A stretch of 64,000 bases of DNA from an uncultured Tenacibaculum sp. Its GTDB lineage: Bacteria; Bacteroidota; Bacteroidia; Flavobacteriales; Flavobacteriaceae. The stretch is from NCBI RefSeq assembly GCF_947499065.1, contig NZ_CANMMT010000007.1, positions 62,001 through 126,000 on the forward strand, in the 5' to 3' direction. A model generated the notes under the pieces. It was not told where the DNA came from. It ran no database searches and saw only the letters and a list, made by a program, of their open reading frames with translations. A program made the position numbers and the translations under genes. Shown in pieces: positions 34,699-42,305 of the stretch; the first letter of the stretch is position 1, and each line of letters opens with the position of its first letter.

Positions 34699-35355
34699 TT
34701 AATTTTTACGTTTAATTTTGATTTTTCTTTTACCCTTCGCATTTTGATTTCCTTTGTTTTTATGCTCTGATTTTTTTACATCAATCCCTTCGAATTCTAG
34801 GCATTTATAGACTGAGCCTTGCGAAATACCAAACATTTTTTGAATTGCTTTAATTGATTTAGTATCATCCTTCCACATACTTACAACTCCAGGAGCTACA
34901 TCTTTTAACTTTTGAGATATTCCCTTTGGTCTACCACCTTTAATTCCTCTTTTACGTGCTGAAGCCAATCCAGACATAACACGTTCCCTGTTAATTTCTC
35001 TATCCATTTGGTTAAGAGAAGTAAATACATTGAAAATAAACTTCCCATGAGGAGAACTTGTGTCTAAGAAAGGTTCTTGAATGCTTTTAAACTCAATATT
35101 ATTTGATTCAAATAATTCCATCATAGAAAGCATATGTTTTACATTTCTTGCTAGTCTACATGATTTCCAAACAATAACAGAATCTCCTTCTCTTAGTTTC
35201 ATTAACATTTCTTCTAATCCTTTTCTATCTTCTTTTGCTCCAGAAGCAATATCTGTATGAATGTTTTTCAAATCAACTCCAAATAATTCCAAGGCATCTA
35301 TTTGCATTTCTAAATTTTGAGATGGAGTACTAACTCTAGCGTATCCGAATTTCAT
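34699..35355 (-). CDS. Serine recombinase (resolvase/invertase)
   Basis: 218 residues. The catalytic domain (1-135) has the nucleophile Ser in YARVSTPSQN and the active-site Arg in WKSCRLARN. A C-terminal helix-turn-helix (about 150-190, SIKAIQKMFGISQGSVYKCL) and a basic tail follow. Small serine recombinases of this type resolve dimers or invert segments. The element already has a tyrosine integrase, so this one probably acts inside the element; the 169-bp inverted repeats at 19713/20739 are a possible substrate. Confidence 0.92.
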   Translation of the reverse strand: MKFGYARVSTPSQNLEMQIDALELFGVDLKNIHTDIASGAKEDRKGLEEMLMKLREGDSVIVWKSCRLARNVKHMLSMMELFESNNIEFKSIQEPFLDTSSPHGKFIFNVFTSLNQMDREINRERVMSGLASARKRGIKGGRPKGISQKLKDVAPGVVSMWKDDTKSIKAIQKMFGISQGSVYKCLEFEGIDVKKSEHKNKGNQNAKGKRKIKIKRKN

Positions 35356-35399
35356 AGTTATAGTATTATTTTATGTAAGTGTTTTTTTGAAGTTTGTTT

Positions 35400-36113
35400 T
35401 TATTTTTCTTTTTGTGGTTTTTCGGGACATCTCCCTTTATGACTATCTCTACCTTTTTTATTTGAAAAAACTGAATTACAGTAAGGGCAGGTTCTATCTG
35501 TTATTTCTTGCTCTATCTTTTCTAAGTCTTGCTTTTTTTCTGTTATTAAGCTGCTAACTTCTGTTAGCTTGGTTTCTGAATCTGTTATTTTCTGGTTAAC
35601 ACTATCTAATTTTTGATTTGAATCTGTTATACCTTCTTTTACTTCTGCTAAAATCTGTTTTGCATTTGCTAAATTTTGTTTTTCTCTCTTTTCGTTTTGC
35701 TTTTCTTTTACCTTGTCAACAAATACATGATTCAGCCAAAAACCTAAGTAGGTAACAAAGGCGCAAAAGATTAATAAGTTTGTTGTTACCTTCCAGTTAT
35801 CCTGGTTTAAAATATCTGTGATTACACATAAAACTAAAAAGTCAAAAAATGCAATTGAGATAATTACCCAGTCTTTACTTTTTGAGATATTTATCGCAAT
35901 ATTTAACATAGCCCTAGAAATGAAGTAGCCAAAAAATACTGAAGCTAATAATCTTACATATACGTTAGTAAATAGGTAAGCAAATAGCGTGTAAAAAAAA
36001 GCAGCTTGCTTTAGTCCATAGAAAACTCCATAACTAATAATTGAATACGAAAGAGATTGCATCGAGGTTAAAGATTCGTGAAGCTCAACCTTAATTATTT
36101 TATTGTTTTTCAT
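35400..36113 (-). CDS. Membrane protein with coiled coil and C2H2-type zinc finger
   Basis: 237 residues. Four hydrophobic segments (about 22-38, 42-60, 78-98, 108-128), a Lys/Glu-rich coiled coil with repeated ITDS-type units (about 135-205) and a C-terminal zinc-binding motif CPYCNSVFSNKKGRDSHKG (C-x2-C-x12-H, then Cys). This finger shape is common in eukaryotes and scarce in bacteria. Family unknown. It overlaps the stop of the gene before it by 4 nt. Confidence 0.65.
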   Translation of the reverse strand: MKNNKIIKVELHESLTSMQSLSYSIISYGVFYGLKQAAFFYTLFAYLFTNVYVRLLASVFFGYFISRAMLNIAINISKSKDWVIISIAFFDFLVLCVITDILNQDNWKVTTNLLIFCAFVTYLGFWLNHVFVDKVKEKQNEKREKQNLANAKQILAEVKEGITDSNQKLDSVNQKITDSETKLTEVSSLITEKKQDLEKIEQEITDRTCPYCNSVFSNKKGRDSHKGRCPEKPQKEK

Positions 36114-36454
36114 AATTGGTAAGCATTTGAATCAATTAGACTAATAGAAGATTGAATATTAAATTTTTGAAATTCATTTTCTAACAATCCTATTCGATTA
36201 ATAAATATATTTCTCAATCCCCAAGCTTCATGATAATTCAATGTCATTTTCACTTTTTTATGGATATCAAATAAATTGTTATTCTTCTGAAGGGTTCTTT
36301 TTTTACTTTCGAAAGTATCGGATAAAGAAATTGCAATTGAATACTCAATCTTTTCGTCAGTATTAAGCGCATTAAAGTTTAATTTAGAAACCTTGTTTAA
36401 AAGTGCATTTATTGCAAGAACTTGATCTACACTAAAATTAAATTTCACTTTCAT
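36110..36454 (-). CDS. Small helical protein
   Basis: 114 residues, helical throughout (VDQVLAINALLNKVSKLNFN; YHEAWGLRNIFINRIGLLEN). No membrane helix or known motif. It starts 2 nt after the zinc-ribbon gene and overlaps the next by 4 nt. Confidence 0.55.
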   Translation of the reverse strand: MKVKFNFSVDQVLAINALLNKVSKLNFNALNTDEKIEYSIAISLSDTFESKKRTLQKNNNLFDIHKKVKMTLNYHEAWGLRNIFINRIGLLENEFQKFNIQSSISLIDSNAYQL

Positions 36455-36456
36455 AA

Positions 36457-36762
36457 TTAAACTGTTATGCTTGTTATTAATTTTCCTGTTGCATTACTGT
36501 AAAAGTTCACTTTGTTTGCCTTTCCAGCATATTCAGAATTTTGAAAACGTCTATACATTGCGTTTACAAGTTTGTTAAACGCTTTACGGTTTTTACTTAA
36601 ATGGTTATACCAAACTGGATTAGATTTTCGACCACCATTTATTGCAGGCAGTTTTAAATAATGGTATTTATTTTTCAATAGAATTACCATTTTTACTTCA
36701 GAACAATTTGGGCATGTGAGTTTATTACCAGCTCCACAAATACATTTTTTCGTTATTTCCAT
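36457..36762 (-). CDS. Small zinc-ribbon protein
   Basis: 101 residues. Two cysteine pairs at the N-terminus, KKCICGAGNKLTCPNCSEVK, form a likely zinc ribbon; the rest is basic and helical. Probably DNA- or RNA-associated. It begins 1 nt after the end of the replication-like gene, so it may assist that protein. Confidence 0.6.
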   Translation of the reverse strand: MEITKKCICGAGNKLTCPNCSEVKMVILLKNKYHYLKLPAINGGRKSNPVWYNHLSKNRKAFNKLVNAMYRRFQNSEYAGKANKVNFYSNATGKLITSITV

Positions 36763-36763
36763 T

Positions 36764-38677
36764 TTAAGCTAAGTTTTGATAGTTTTTATTAATTAAGTTT
36801 GGTAGTGATAGCAAGTATTCATGCGGTAAATTATCTTGCACATAGGTATAAAGTTGCTCGTGTGTATATTTTCCTGATTCGTACTTGTTTATTGCCCTAG
36901 TAAGTTTCTGTTGTAGTGAAATTCTTCGCTTTTCCTCTGTGTTTTTACGATTTCTAGCACTTGCTTCAACTTCTAATCGTTTCTTTTCTTGTTCTCTTTG
37001 CTCTTTGTATTTTTTATTCTTTAACCAAACTTTATGAAGTCCATAAAATCCTATTTCATTGGTTTGAGTTCTGTTTTTATCAAAGTATTTGTAAGGGAAT
37101 AAAGCTTTCATTTGAGCTTTTTTAATAAACCATTTTCTAGCAAAATTTAATTTCCAACGATATTCTCTTAGCTTGTTAATTAGCGTTTCTTTGTTGACTA
37201 TATTTTCAAGAAATTGTTCGTTTAAAGCATTAATTGTCTTTTTCCATTCTCCAGGATAAACAGTGTGGTTTTTCCAAATTTTCGCTGAAGATTTTATAAA
37301 GTCTTGAAGTATGATTTTTTTAAATTCCTCCCTACTTACATGGGCATACATGGCAATTTTTTGCAGATAGCTATATGGTAATCCTTTATAATCGTCAAAC
37401 TCTCCATTAGCTAATTTTTGGGCTAATTCGTAATCATCCATTAACCTAGAAAGAAAATTTCGGGTTATAATCTCATATTTCCCAGACGTCTTTCTATTTC
37501 CCGCACTTGGTTTTAAAAAATTGGGAAGAATATTTTTGATTTCGGCGCGCCCTAGTGAATTTTTTTTGTTTATCCCTTTGGTGTTCTCGTAGCCGTCCGC
37601 AGGACATACGCTGTTGCTTCCGTTCCCCTCCAGCATCGAACCGGATTTATTTAGATCTGTGCTTTTTGCACAGTCTTTTCTTTCTTTTTCTTTTAAATTA
37701 GTTCTAGTAGCATCACTATTATCGTGCAAAGTTTTCGAAAAAGTAGGGGAAAAGCGTTTATTTTCAAGGGTTTGAGATTTAGGTTCTTTTCCGTCGAGAA
37801 TTTCTAAAATCTGAGGATTTATATTTACTTGAACTGGCTTATTTTGGTTAATTCTAACATAATTAATCAAAATATTTGCCTCTCTAAGCCTTTTTACATG
37901 GTTTTGAGCAGTCTTTTTACAGATATCTAGTCTAGGTATATCTGCAATTTTGTGAGTAGCTAATTTCCTGTGATCTATCTTTAGTTTTGGCAATGAATTT
38001 TTAAGCGTACTCGTTGGTCTATTCATTTCCATTAAATAAGCATTACGAGTTCTTAACTGAGAAGTATAAAAACCAATTAATACATGAAAAATTAGTTCAC
38101 TTTGAAACTTAATTTTTTGGATTTTCTTTTTAGGAATAAAAGCTTCTTTTGTGTTTTCTTTTTCAACAAGTTCATTGTACTGTTTTACAAACAAATAATT
38201 GTTTTCAACTTGAAAGTCTTTCTTACGCTTCTTTTGTGATTCTGATAAACTATAGTGATGGGTTACTTTTGTGTTGTTGTAATTTCTTATTTGTTCGTTT
38301 TCTTCATCAGCTTGTTTGTTGTATTTGTTTACATACTGACGATATTTATCCATTGTTGCCTTAATGGATTCACGATCTAAGTAAGGAAAGTTTATATAAG
38401 AGTAATATTTGTTTGGAGTTTGGTTTTCTAATCCTTTTTTCAGAATTAAAAAACCATGTTGGTTATTAAACTCTTCAACAGCCTTATTATATTGGGCTAT
38501 AGTTACTTTTTTTCTCTGTGCGTTATCCTTAAATAATTTAATTGCATACTGGGTTAAATTATCTAATTTATTTACTCTTAAATAGTCTCTGACTAATTGG
38601 TTATAAACACCAATTTCGGACAAATTTTTTGCGTTTTCTTGCGCAAAATTTGCATTATTATTTGTATATTTGTTCAT
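36764..38677 (-). CDS. Candidate replication or DNA-binding protein
   Basis: 637 residues, soluble, basic. A winged-helix segment (about 245-305) reads IADIPRLDICKKTAQNHVKR followed by LREANILINYVRI, as in replication initiators and primosome-type proteins of Bacteroidota mobile elements. A Ser/Asn-rich linker (about 305-375) and a large helical C-terminal half (with a charged QREQEKKRLEVEA coiled stretch) follow. No nuclease or polymerase motif is seen. A long structured leader precedes the gene before it. Replication role is likely but inferred. Confidence 0.6.
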   Translation of the reverse strand: MNKYTNNNANFAQENAKNLSEIGVYNQLVRDYLRVNKLDNLTQYAIKLFKDNAQRKKVTIAQYNKAVEEFNNQHGFLILKKGLENQTPNKYYSYINFPYLDRESIKATMDKYRQYVNKYNKQADEENEQIRNYNNTKVTHHYSLSESQKKRKKDFQVENNYLFVKQYNELVEKENTKEAFIPKKKIQKIKFQSELIFHVLIGFYTSQLRTRNAYLMEMNRPTSTLKNSLPKLKIDHRKLATHKIADIPRLDICKKTAQNHVKRLREANILINYVRINQNKPVQVNINPQILEILDGKEPKSQTLENKRFSPTFSKTLHDNSDATRTNLKEKERKDCAKSTDLNKSGSMLEGNGSNSVCPADGYENTKGINKKNSLGRAEIKNILPNFLKPSAGNRKTSGKYEIITRNFLSRLMDDYELAQKLANGEFDDYKGLPYSYLQKIAMYAHVSREEFKKIILQDFIKSSAKIWKNHTVYPGEWKKTINALNEQFLENIVNKETLINKLREYRWKLNFARKWFIKKAQMKALFPYKYFDKNRTQTNEIGFYGLHKVWLKNKKYKEQREQEKKRLEVEASARNRKNTEEKRRISLQQKLTRAINKYESGKYTHEQLYTYVQDNLPHEYLLSLPNLINKNYQNLA

Positions 38678-38758
38678 GGTTGAGTTACTGTTTTGACATT
38701 AGCTTATCCCTTTGGTAGAAAGTGGTAGAGGGTCGAAATTTCTAACCACTTTCTTTTT

Positions 38759-39073
38759 TTAAGATGCTTTGTTAATTCCTTCATAATTTCTTGTTTTACA
38801 GTTTTTCCCTCTTTTTATAAAAAAGGCATCCAATAGATTTTTTATTTCTTTAAATGAAAAGTTTGGAGGTTGATTTGTTTTTGTATTCTCTTTTAGATAC
38901 ACTTGAAATTGATTAAAAACATACTCTTCGCATGTAATTAAGCTTTTGAAGTGTTTGTTTAACACATGTTTTTCATCATGTTTAATAAAAAAAACTCTTT
39001 CAGTTTCTGAATAGAAAACTTCTACTGAAGAGTGCTTTTTTACTCTGTAGTTTTTTAATTCTTTTTGACCCAT
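38759..39073 (-). CDS. Small early protein of unknown function
   Basis: 104 residues, soluble; starts MGQKELKNYRVKKHSSVEVF. No recognised motif. It is the first gene after the long hairpin leader (39074-39515) and precedes the replication-like gene by 81 nt, so it may be a regulator of that gene. Confidence 0.5.
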   Translation of the reverse strand: MGQKELKNYRVKKHSSVEVFYSETERVFFIKHDEKHVLNKHFKSLITCEEYVFNQFQVYLKENTKTNQPPNFSFKEIKNLLDAFFIKRGKNCKTRNYEGINKAS

Positions 39074-39515
39074 TTTATTAAATATTAAAATGATAGAATC
39101 TAATTTTAGTGAAGTTTAACTATCAAAAAAGTAACAGAACGTCCCCCGTATCTGTTACTTATTTTTGATAGCATCTAATCAAACTATAAAAAACTACTTT
39201 GCAATTTAAATTGTTAGGAAATGATCTTTAAAAAGGGGAAAATTTGTAATAGGTTTAGCAACAAACTAAAATCAAATAAAAGTACAGCTCCAGGAGCTGC
39301 ACTTAAACAACTAACCAAACTTAGTAAACTATAAATAGTCAACTAAAAAATTCTTCTACCATTTATGTTAATGAACTTTAAGGAAGTAACCCACAACTTC
39401 GTTTATACAGGGTCAAATTGTAGTCATTCGGTTTTTTGTTGTGGGTTACTGTTAGATAAGTTTCACTCATCCCTTTGGTTTTTTTGTACCCGTATATGAC
39501 TTGACCTCTTATATT
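39074..39515 (-). ncRNA. Structured leader with two terminator-like hairpins
   Basis: About 440 bp without a gene. Reading leftward: a 12-bp perfect stem (39386-39397 with 39438-39449); a hairpin cagctcc-a-ggagctg (39285-39299) followed by T-rich sequence; and a hairpin with stem agtaacaga/tctgttact (39121-39170) followed by a run of T. The last two look like intrinsic terminators placed in front of the replication region. An attenuated leader or a copy-control RNA would fit. Confidence 0.5.
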
Positions 39516-39785
39516 TTATCCAGCTTTTGACAACTCGATTTTATTTTTATTTCTACTTAGCCTTTTTCTTACTTCCTTATTATGATTTTTCACTAATTCT
39601 TGAAAAAAGTAATCTTCCGTAAGTTCAAAAGGCAATGAACTTTTGTTACTCTTACGAGTTTTTATTTTATTTTCTTGGTTTGAATCAAAATTTTGTGGAG
39701 TAATAACTGATAAGAACAATTCTCTTTCGGCTTGACTTAATTTGCCGAATTCTTTCATTGCTATTTTTAAGTTATTATTTGACAC
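39516..39785 (-). CDS. Small early protein, divergent from the repressor
   Basis: 89 residues from a GTG start (MSNNNLKIAMKEFGKLSQAE); ATG 39758 (MKEFGKLSQAERELFLSVIT) is an alternative. Soluble, helical, with a basic end. It is the first gene of the leftward early unit, under the promoter that the repressor operators overlap, the place of a Cro- or antirepressor-like gene. No motif supports that name. Confidence 0.5.
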   Translation of the reverse strand: MSNNNLKIAMKEFGKLSQAERELFLSVITPQNFDSNQENKIKTRKSNKSSLPFELTEDYFFQELVKNHNKEVRKRLSRNKNKIELSKAG

Positions 39786-39851
39786 CCTGTATATTTTGAC
39801 CTTTTAACAAATTATGTAGACTTATTTACTATATTTGTTATATCGTTAATG

Positions 39852-39902
39852 CAAATATAGAGTAATACTCTAATATTTCAAAAAAAATAGAGTAAAAATC
39901 TA
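39852..39902 (-). promoter_or_regulatory. Early promoter with two repressor operators
   Basis: On the minus strand TTTG (39882-39879) and TATATTTG (39859-39852) are 19 bp apart, a consensus Bacteroidota promoter. Operator 1, TAGAGTA-A-TACTCTA (39858-39872), fills the spacer and touches the -7 element. Operator 2, TAGAGTAAAAATCTA (39888-39902), lies just upstream with centres 30 bp apart. Confidence 0.8.
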
Positions 39903-39915
39903 ATTATTTTTATTT

Positions 39916-40323
39916 GTGAGTGTAAAAATCAGGCTAAAAGAAGTAATAAAACATCACGGATTAACTGTAAAATCCTTTGAAAAGTCTATTGATGTTTCAA
40001 ATGGTTATGTAAACAGTATTACAAAAAATATAGGTTTTGATAAGTTGATTTTACTTATTGAAAAATTCCCAAATCTTAATGTAAAGTGGCTTATTTCAGG
40101 AAAAGGAGAGATGTTTTTAGAGCCAAAGGATTCTTTAGATCAATTTAGTATTGAAGAAATAATTACTTATATTTTTGATAAAAAAGAAAAATTTAGAGAG
40201 AATACCGCTTATAAGTTATTAATGGATAATGAATTTAAAGAAAAAGTACTAGAGAAACTTAAAGAAGATAAAAATAAACTTTTGGAACTTCAGTCTAAGA
40301 AAAAAGACAAAACAAACTCTTAA
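39916..40323 (+). CDS. XRE-type phage repressor
   Basis: 135 residues, probable GTG start (MSVKIRLKEVIKHHGLTVKS). Helix-turn-helix domain (about 8-65) of the type common in Bacteroidota prophages, including FPNLNVKWLISGKGEMF, then a helical oligomerisation tail. There is no LexA-like protease domain, so induction must use another route than self-cleavage. It is divergent from the early genes, and two operators lie in the shared promoter region, as in a lysogeny switch. Confidence 0.85.
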   Translation: MSVKIRLKEVIKHHGLTVKSFEKSIDVSNGYVNSITKNIGFDKLILLIEKFPNLNVKWLISGKGEMFLEPKDSLDQFSIEEIITYIFDKKEKFRENTAYKLLMDNEFKEKVLEKLKEDKNKLLELQSKKKDKTNS

Positions 40324-40520
40324 TTTAAATTTATATCATTTTCTAATAAAAAGATATCTAATTGAATCTGTTTAATTTCATCATCTAAACGATCATTTTC
40401 TTCTTTCATTTTATCTAACTTCTTTGCAACCTCTTTTTTTGAATCTTTTTTGAAGGCTTGCTTTTGTTTTTCAGTAAGATACTGTTTTCTTTTGAAAATA
40501 TTTTTTAAATACTCTAACAT
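40320..40520 (-). CDS. Small coiled-coil protein
   Basis: 66 residues, highly charged and helical (KKLDKMKEENDRLDDEIKQI). Overlaps the end of the repressor gene by 4 bp on the other strand. Placed 3 nt after the membrane gene on its strand. Confidence 0.5.
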   Translation of the reverse strand: MLEYLKNIFKRKQYLTEKQKQAFKKDSKKEVAKKLDKMKEENDRLDDEIKQIQLDIFLLENDINLN

Positions 40521-40523
40521 AAT

Positions 40524-41354
40524 TTAATCAATTTTCAATGTTTTATTAATATCCTTTTGAAACTCATCAATAGTAGTATCAATATGTTGACCAGTATAAC
40601 TTGGTTTTCCATATTTCTCTGCATACATAGCTTTAACAGCAATATTTGGATAATGAATTGTTTTAATTCTTTCAATTAATGAAAGTTGAGAAAGTATAAT
40701 ATCGTCTTTATATGTGTAGTTTTTCACAAGGAAATAAGTAAAGACTGAAATTAACAAAGCAGATATTAGTATAAAAATTACATAGGTATTTTTCAAAAAA
40801 TCTTTTTGAGTCAATAATGTAAAGTGTATGATCCAAAATGAAGAGACTATCACTCCAGTTAAAGAAACAAAGTGAAATCTAAAATTACTTCCTTTTTGTA
40901 TATCATTTCTTAAAGATTTAATACTAAAAAAAAGAAATCCTACAGATATACCAAAATAAGCTAACCAAAACCTAAAACTACTTCTTCCAAGAAAAGCCTG
41001 TTTTTTATTAAGTTCTCTCTTTGTTTTATGATATTCCTTTAGATTAGATCTTATACTTTCAAAATTGGAGTTATAACCTTTACTTAAGCTTTCAGCAATA
41101 GATTTAATACTATCGTTTTCAGGAAAAAGAGATAGTAATTTTTTTGTGTTTTTTTCAATAATGTTATAATTAATACTATCTCTTTTTTTAATTATCGCTT
41201 TATATGTTTTTTTATGGCTTTTTTGTTCGTGCGACAATTCATTCCAAAATATATGGAATAAAGACATAGTAATTAATAAAAACGTTACTATGCCTATAAT
41301 TATCCCTTTAATTGTTATTTTATTCGTTCCCTGTTTCTTCTTCTTCGTCGTCAT
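40524..41354 (-). CDS. Membrane protein of unknown function
   Basis: 276 residues. Four hydrophobic segments (about 18-38, 126-145, 160-178, 187-208), a periplasmic-looking helical region between the first two, and a polar C-terminal tail. No family recognised. Near the right end of the element, in the place where lysogenic-conversion or exclusion genes are often found. It overlaps the lipoprotein gene by 35 nt. Confidence 0.55.
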   Translation of the reverse strand: MTTKKKKQGTNKITIKGIIIGIVTFLLITMSLFHIFWNELSHEQKSHKKTYKAIIKKRDSINYNIIEKNTKKLLSLFPENDSIKSIAESLSKGYNSNFESIRSNLKEYHKTKRELNKKQAFLGRSSFRFWLAYFGISVGFLFFSIKSLRNDIQKGSNFRFHFVSLTGVIVSSFWIIHFTLLTQKDFLKNTYVIFILISALLISVFTYFLVKNYTYKDDIILSQLSLIERIKTIHYPNIAVKAMYAEKYGKPSYTGQHIDTTIDEFQKDINKTLKID

Positions 41355-41508
41355 CTATTTGTCCATTATTTCCTGGTTCTGTTTTTACTGTAGACTCAAG
41401 TTCTTTGTGAGTGACATTTTGCGGTTCAATATCTTCAGATAAATCTGTACATCCTGTTAATACAATTGAAGAAATAAATACAACTAATAATACTAATACT
41501 TTTTTCAT
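41320..41508 (-). CDS. Small lipoprotein
   Basis: 62 residues from ATG 41508. Lipoprotein signal MKKVLVLLVVFISSIVLTGC with a clear lipobox, then a short acidic tail (DDDEEEETGNE). The mature part is about 43 residues. Overlaps the membrane protein gene downstream. Surface exclusion is possible but unproven. Confidence 0.65.
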   Translation of the reverse strand: MKKVLVLLVVFISSIVLTGCTDLSEDIEPQNVTHKELESTVKTEPGNNGQIDDDEEEETGNE

Positions 41509-41859
41509 TTTTTTTTGTTTTATAATGTTATTAAAAAACAAAAATAAGCGTATTAAATTATGTATTAGACAACTATAAAAAAATAGGGTGTACTACAATT
41601 TTTTTTCTAATTTAATATATTTTTCTGAATAAAAAGTGAAAATAAATAAGATGAATTTAATTTTAATTTCTTGTGCATTTATGATAAATATTTAGAGGAC
41701 TGATTATAAATCGAGTAAAAGTATATTTTTAAAAATGTTAATTTTATGGATATCCATAATATTCTAAAATAAAATTTCAATATATTATTGAATTAATCTA
41801 GAAATAGATTTTCACTCTATTTTTTATTATATGCAAATAAATAAAGTTTTTTTTATTTG

Positions 41860-41930
41860 TACAATACCCAATAACCCTAACTTAATTAGGGTTAACCCTT
41901 ATGTGTTAAATAGGGTAGTTGGGTATTGTA
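41860..41930. other. Cloverleaf-type inverted repeat structure
   Basis: An outer perfect 12-bp stem (41860-41871 with 41919-41930) encloses a 9-bp hairpin taaccctaa/ttagggtta (41872-41894) and a second short hairpin accct/agggt (41895-41916). Extruded, it forms a three-way junction. Such shapes occur at replication origins and recombinase sites. Confidence 0.7.
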
Positions 41931-41998
41931 TTTATTAATAAAATTAATTAAATTTCGAGCGAAGTATATAATTATTATGCAATTATATAATTATAGTC

Positions 41999-42021
41999 AG
42001 TACATGTAAAAGTACATGTAA
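41999..42021 (+). promoter_or_regulatory. Candidate integrase arm-type site, right
   Basis: Two acatgta units in a 23-bp block that matches 12779-12801 at all but one position, in the same orientation, 80 bp from attR. Confidence 0.55.
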
Positions 42022-42100
42022 TTGCAAATTTAATTAATTTTATAAAAATATAAAGTATTGATTATCAGTATAAGTTTTGTTTTGTTTTTTTAAACATTAA

Positions 42101-42153
42101 ACTTAGGATCTAGTGCCGTGAGGTGTGAGAGTTCGAGTCTCTCCGCCCGTACT
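42101..42153 (+). repeat. attR: partial tRNA-Leu copy
   Basis: It is identical to attL over 53 bp but lacks the 5' half of the tRNA, so it is an integration scar and not a gene. Confidence 0.95.
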
Positions 42154-42165
42154 GAGTTTCAAAGA

Positions 42166-42197
42166 AAAACCTTAATTCTTACGAGTTAAGGTTTTTT
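42166..42197 (+). terminator. Original tRNA-Leu terminator
   Basis: The stem aaaccttaa/ttaaggttt with a T-run lies directly after attR. Before integration it would have followed the intact tRNA gene. Confidence 0.75.
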
Positions 42198-42305
42198 GTT
42201 TTTATATGGTTTAGCTAAAAATAATACTAGTCACTATTAGCCAAATACTAGGTAAAATAATAAACCTTATCTTTAAAGCAAAGCTAAATAGGATAGTTAA
42301 TAATT

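Larger units (their letters stand above)
41509..42100. other. Right-end gene-free region
   Basis: About 590 bp, very AT-rich, without a gene. It contains a cloverleaf-capable structure (41860-41930) and a candidate integrase arm site (41999-42021), followed by attR. Nothing else stands out. Confidence 0.6.
12652..42153 (+). mobile_element. Integrated 29.4-kb temperate virus-like element
   Basis: The element is bounded by a perfect 53-bp repeat (12652-12704 and 42101-42153) that restores the tRNA-Leu 3' half, with a tyrosine integrase just inside the left end. Phage-like content: XRE repressor with operators, candidate replication protein, serine recombinase, GH108 lysozyme, holin-like and spanin-like genes, a spike with a fibre-type tip, and small beta-rich and membrane proteins. 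I see no terminase, portal, major tail, tape-measure or baseplate gene and no relaxase or conjugation ATPase. A non-tailed virus is favoured; a satellite or defective prophage is the alternative. Unit length from one att copy to the next is 29,449 bp. Confidence 0.9.

Noticed and set aside
42101..42153. Second tRNA-Leu gene
   Set aside because: Only the 3' half from the anticodon loop is present; no D arm or 5' acceptor strand precedes it. It is the attR scar.
12652..42153. Integrative conjugative element
   Set aside because: No relaxase, coupling protein, VirB4-like ATPase or Tra genes, while lysis and fibre-type genes are present.
12652..42153. Ordinary tailed prophage
   Set aside because: No terminase, portal, capsid protease of the usual kind, tape measure or baseplate gene was recognised in almost 30 kb.
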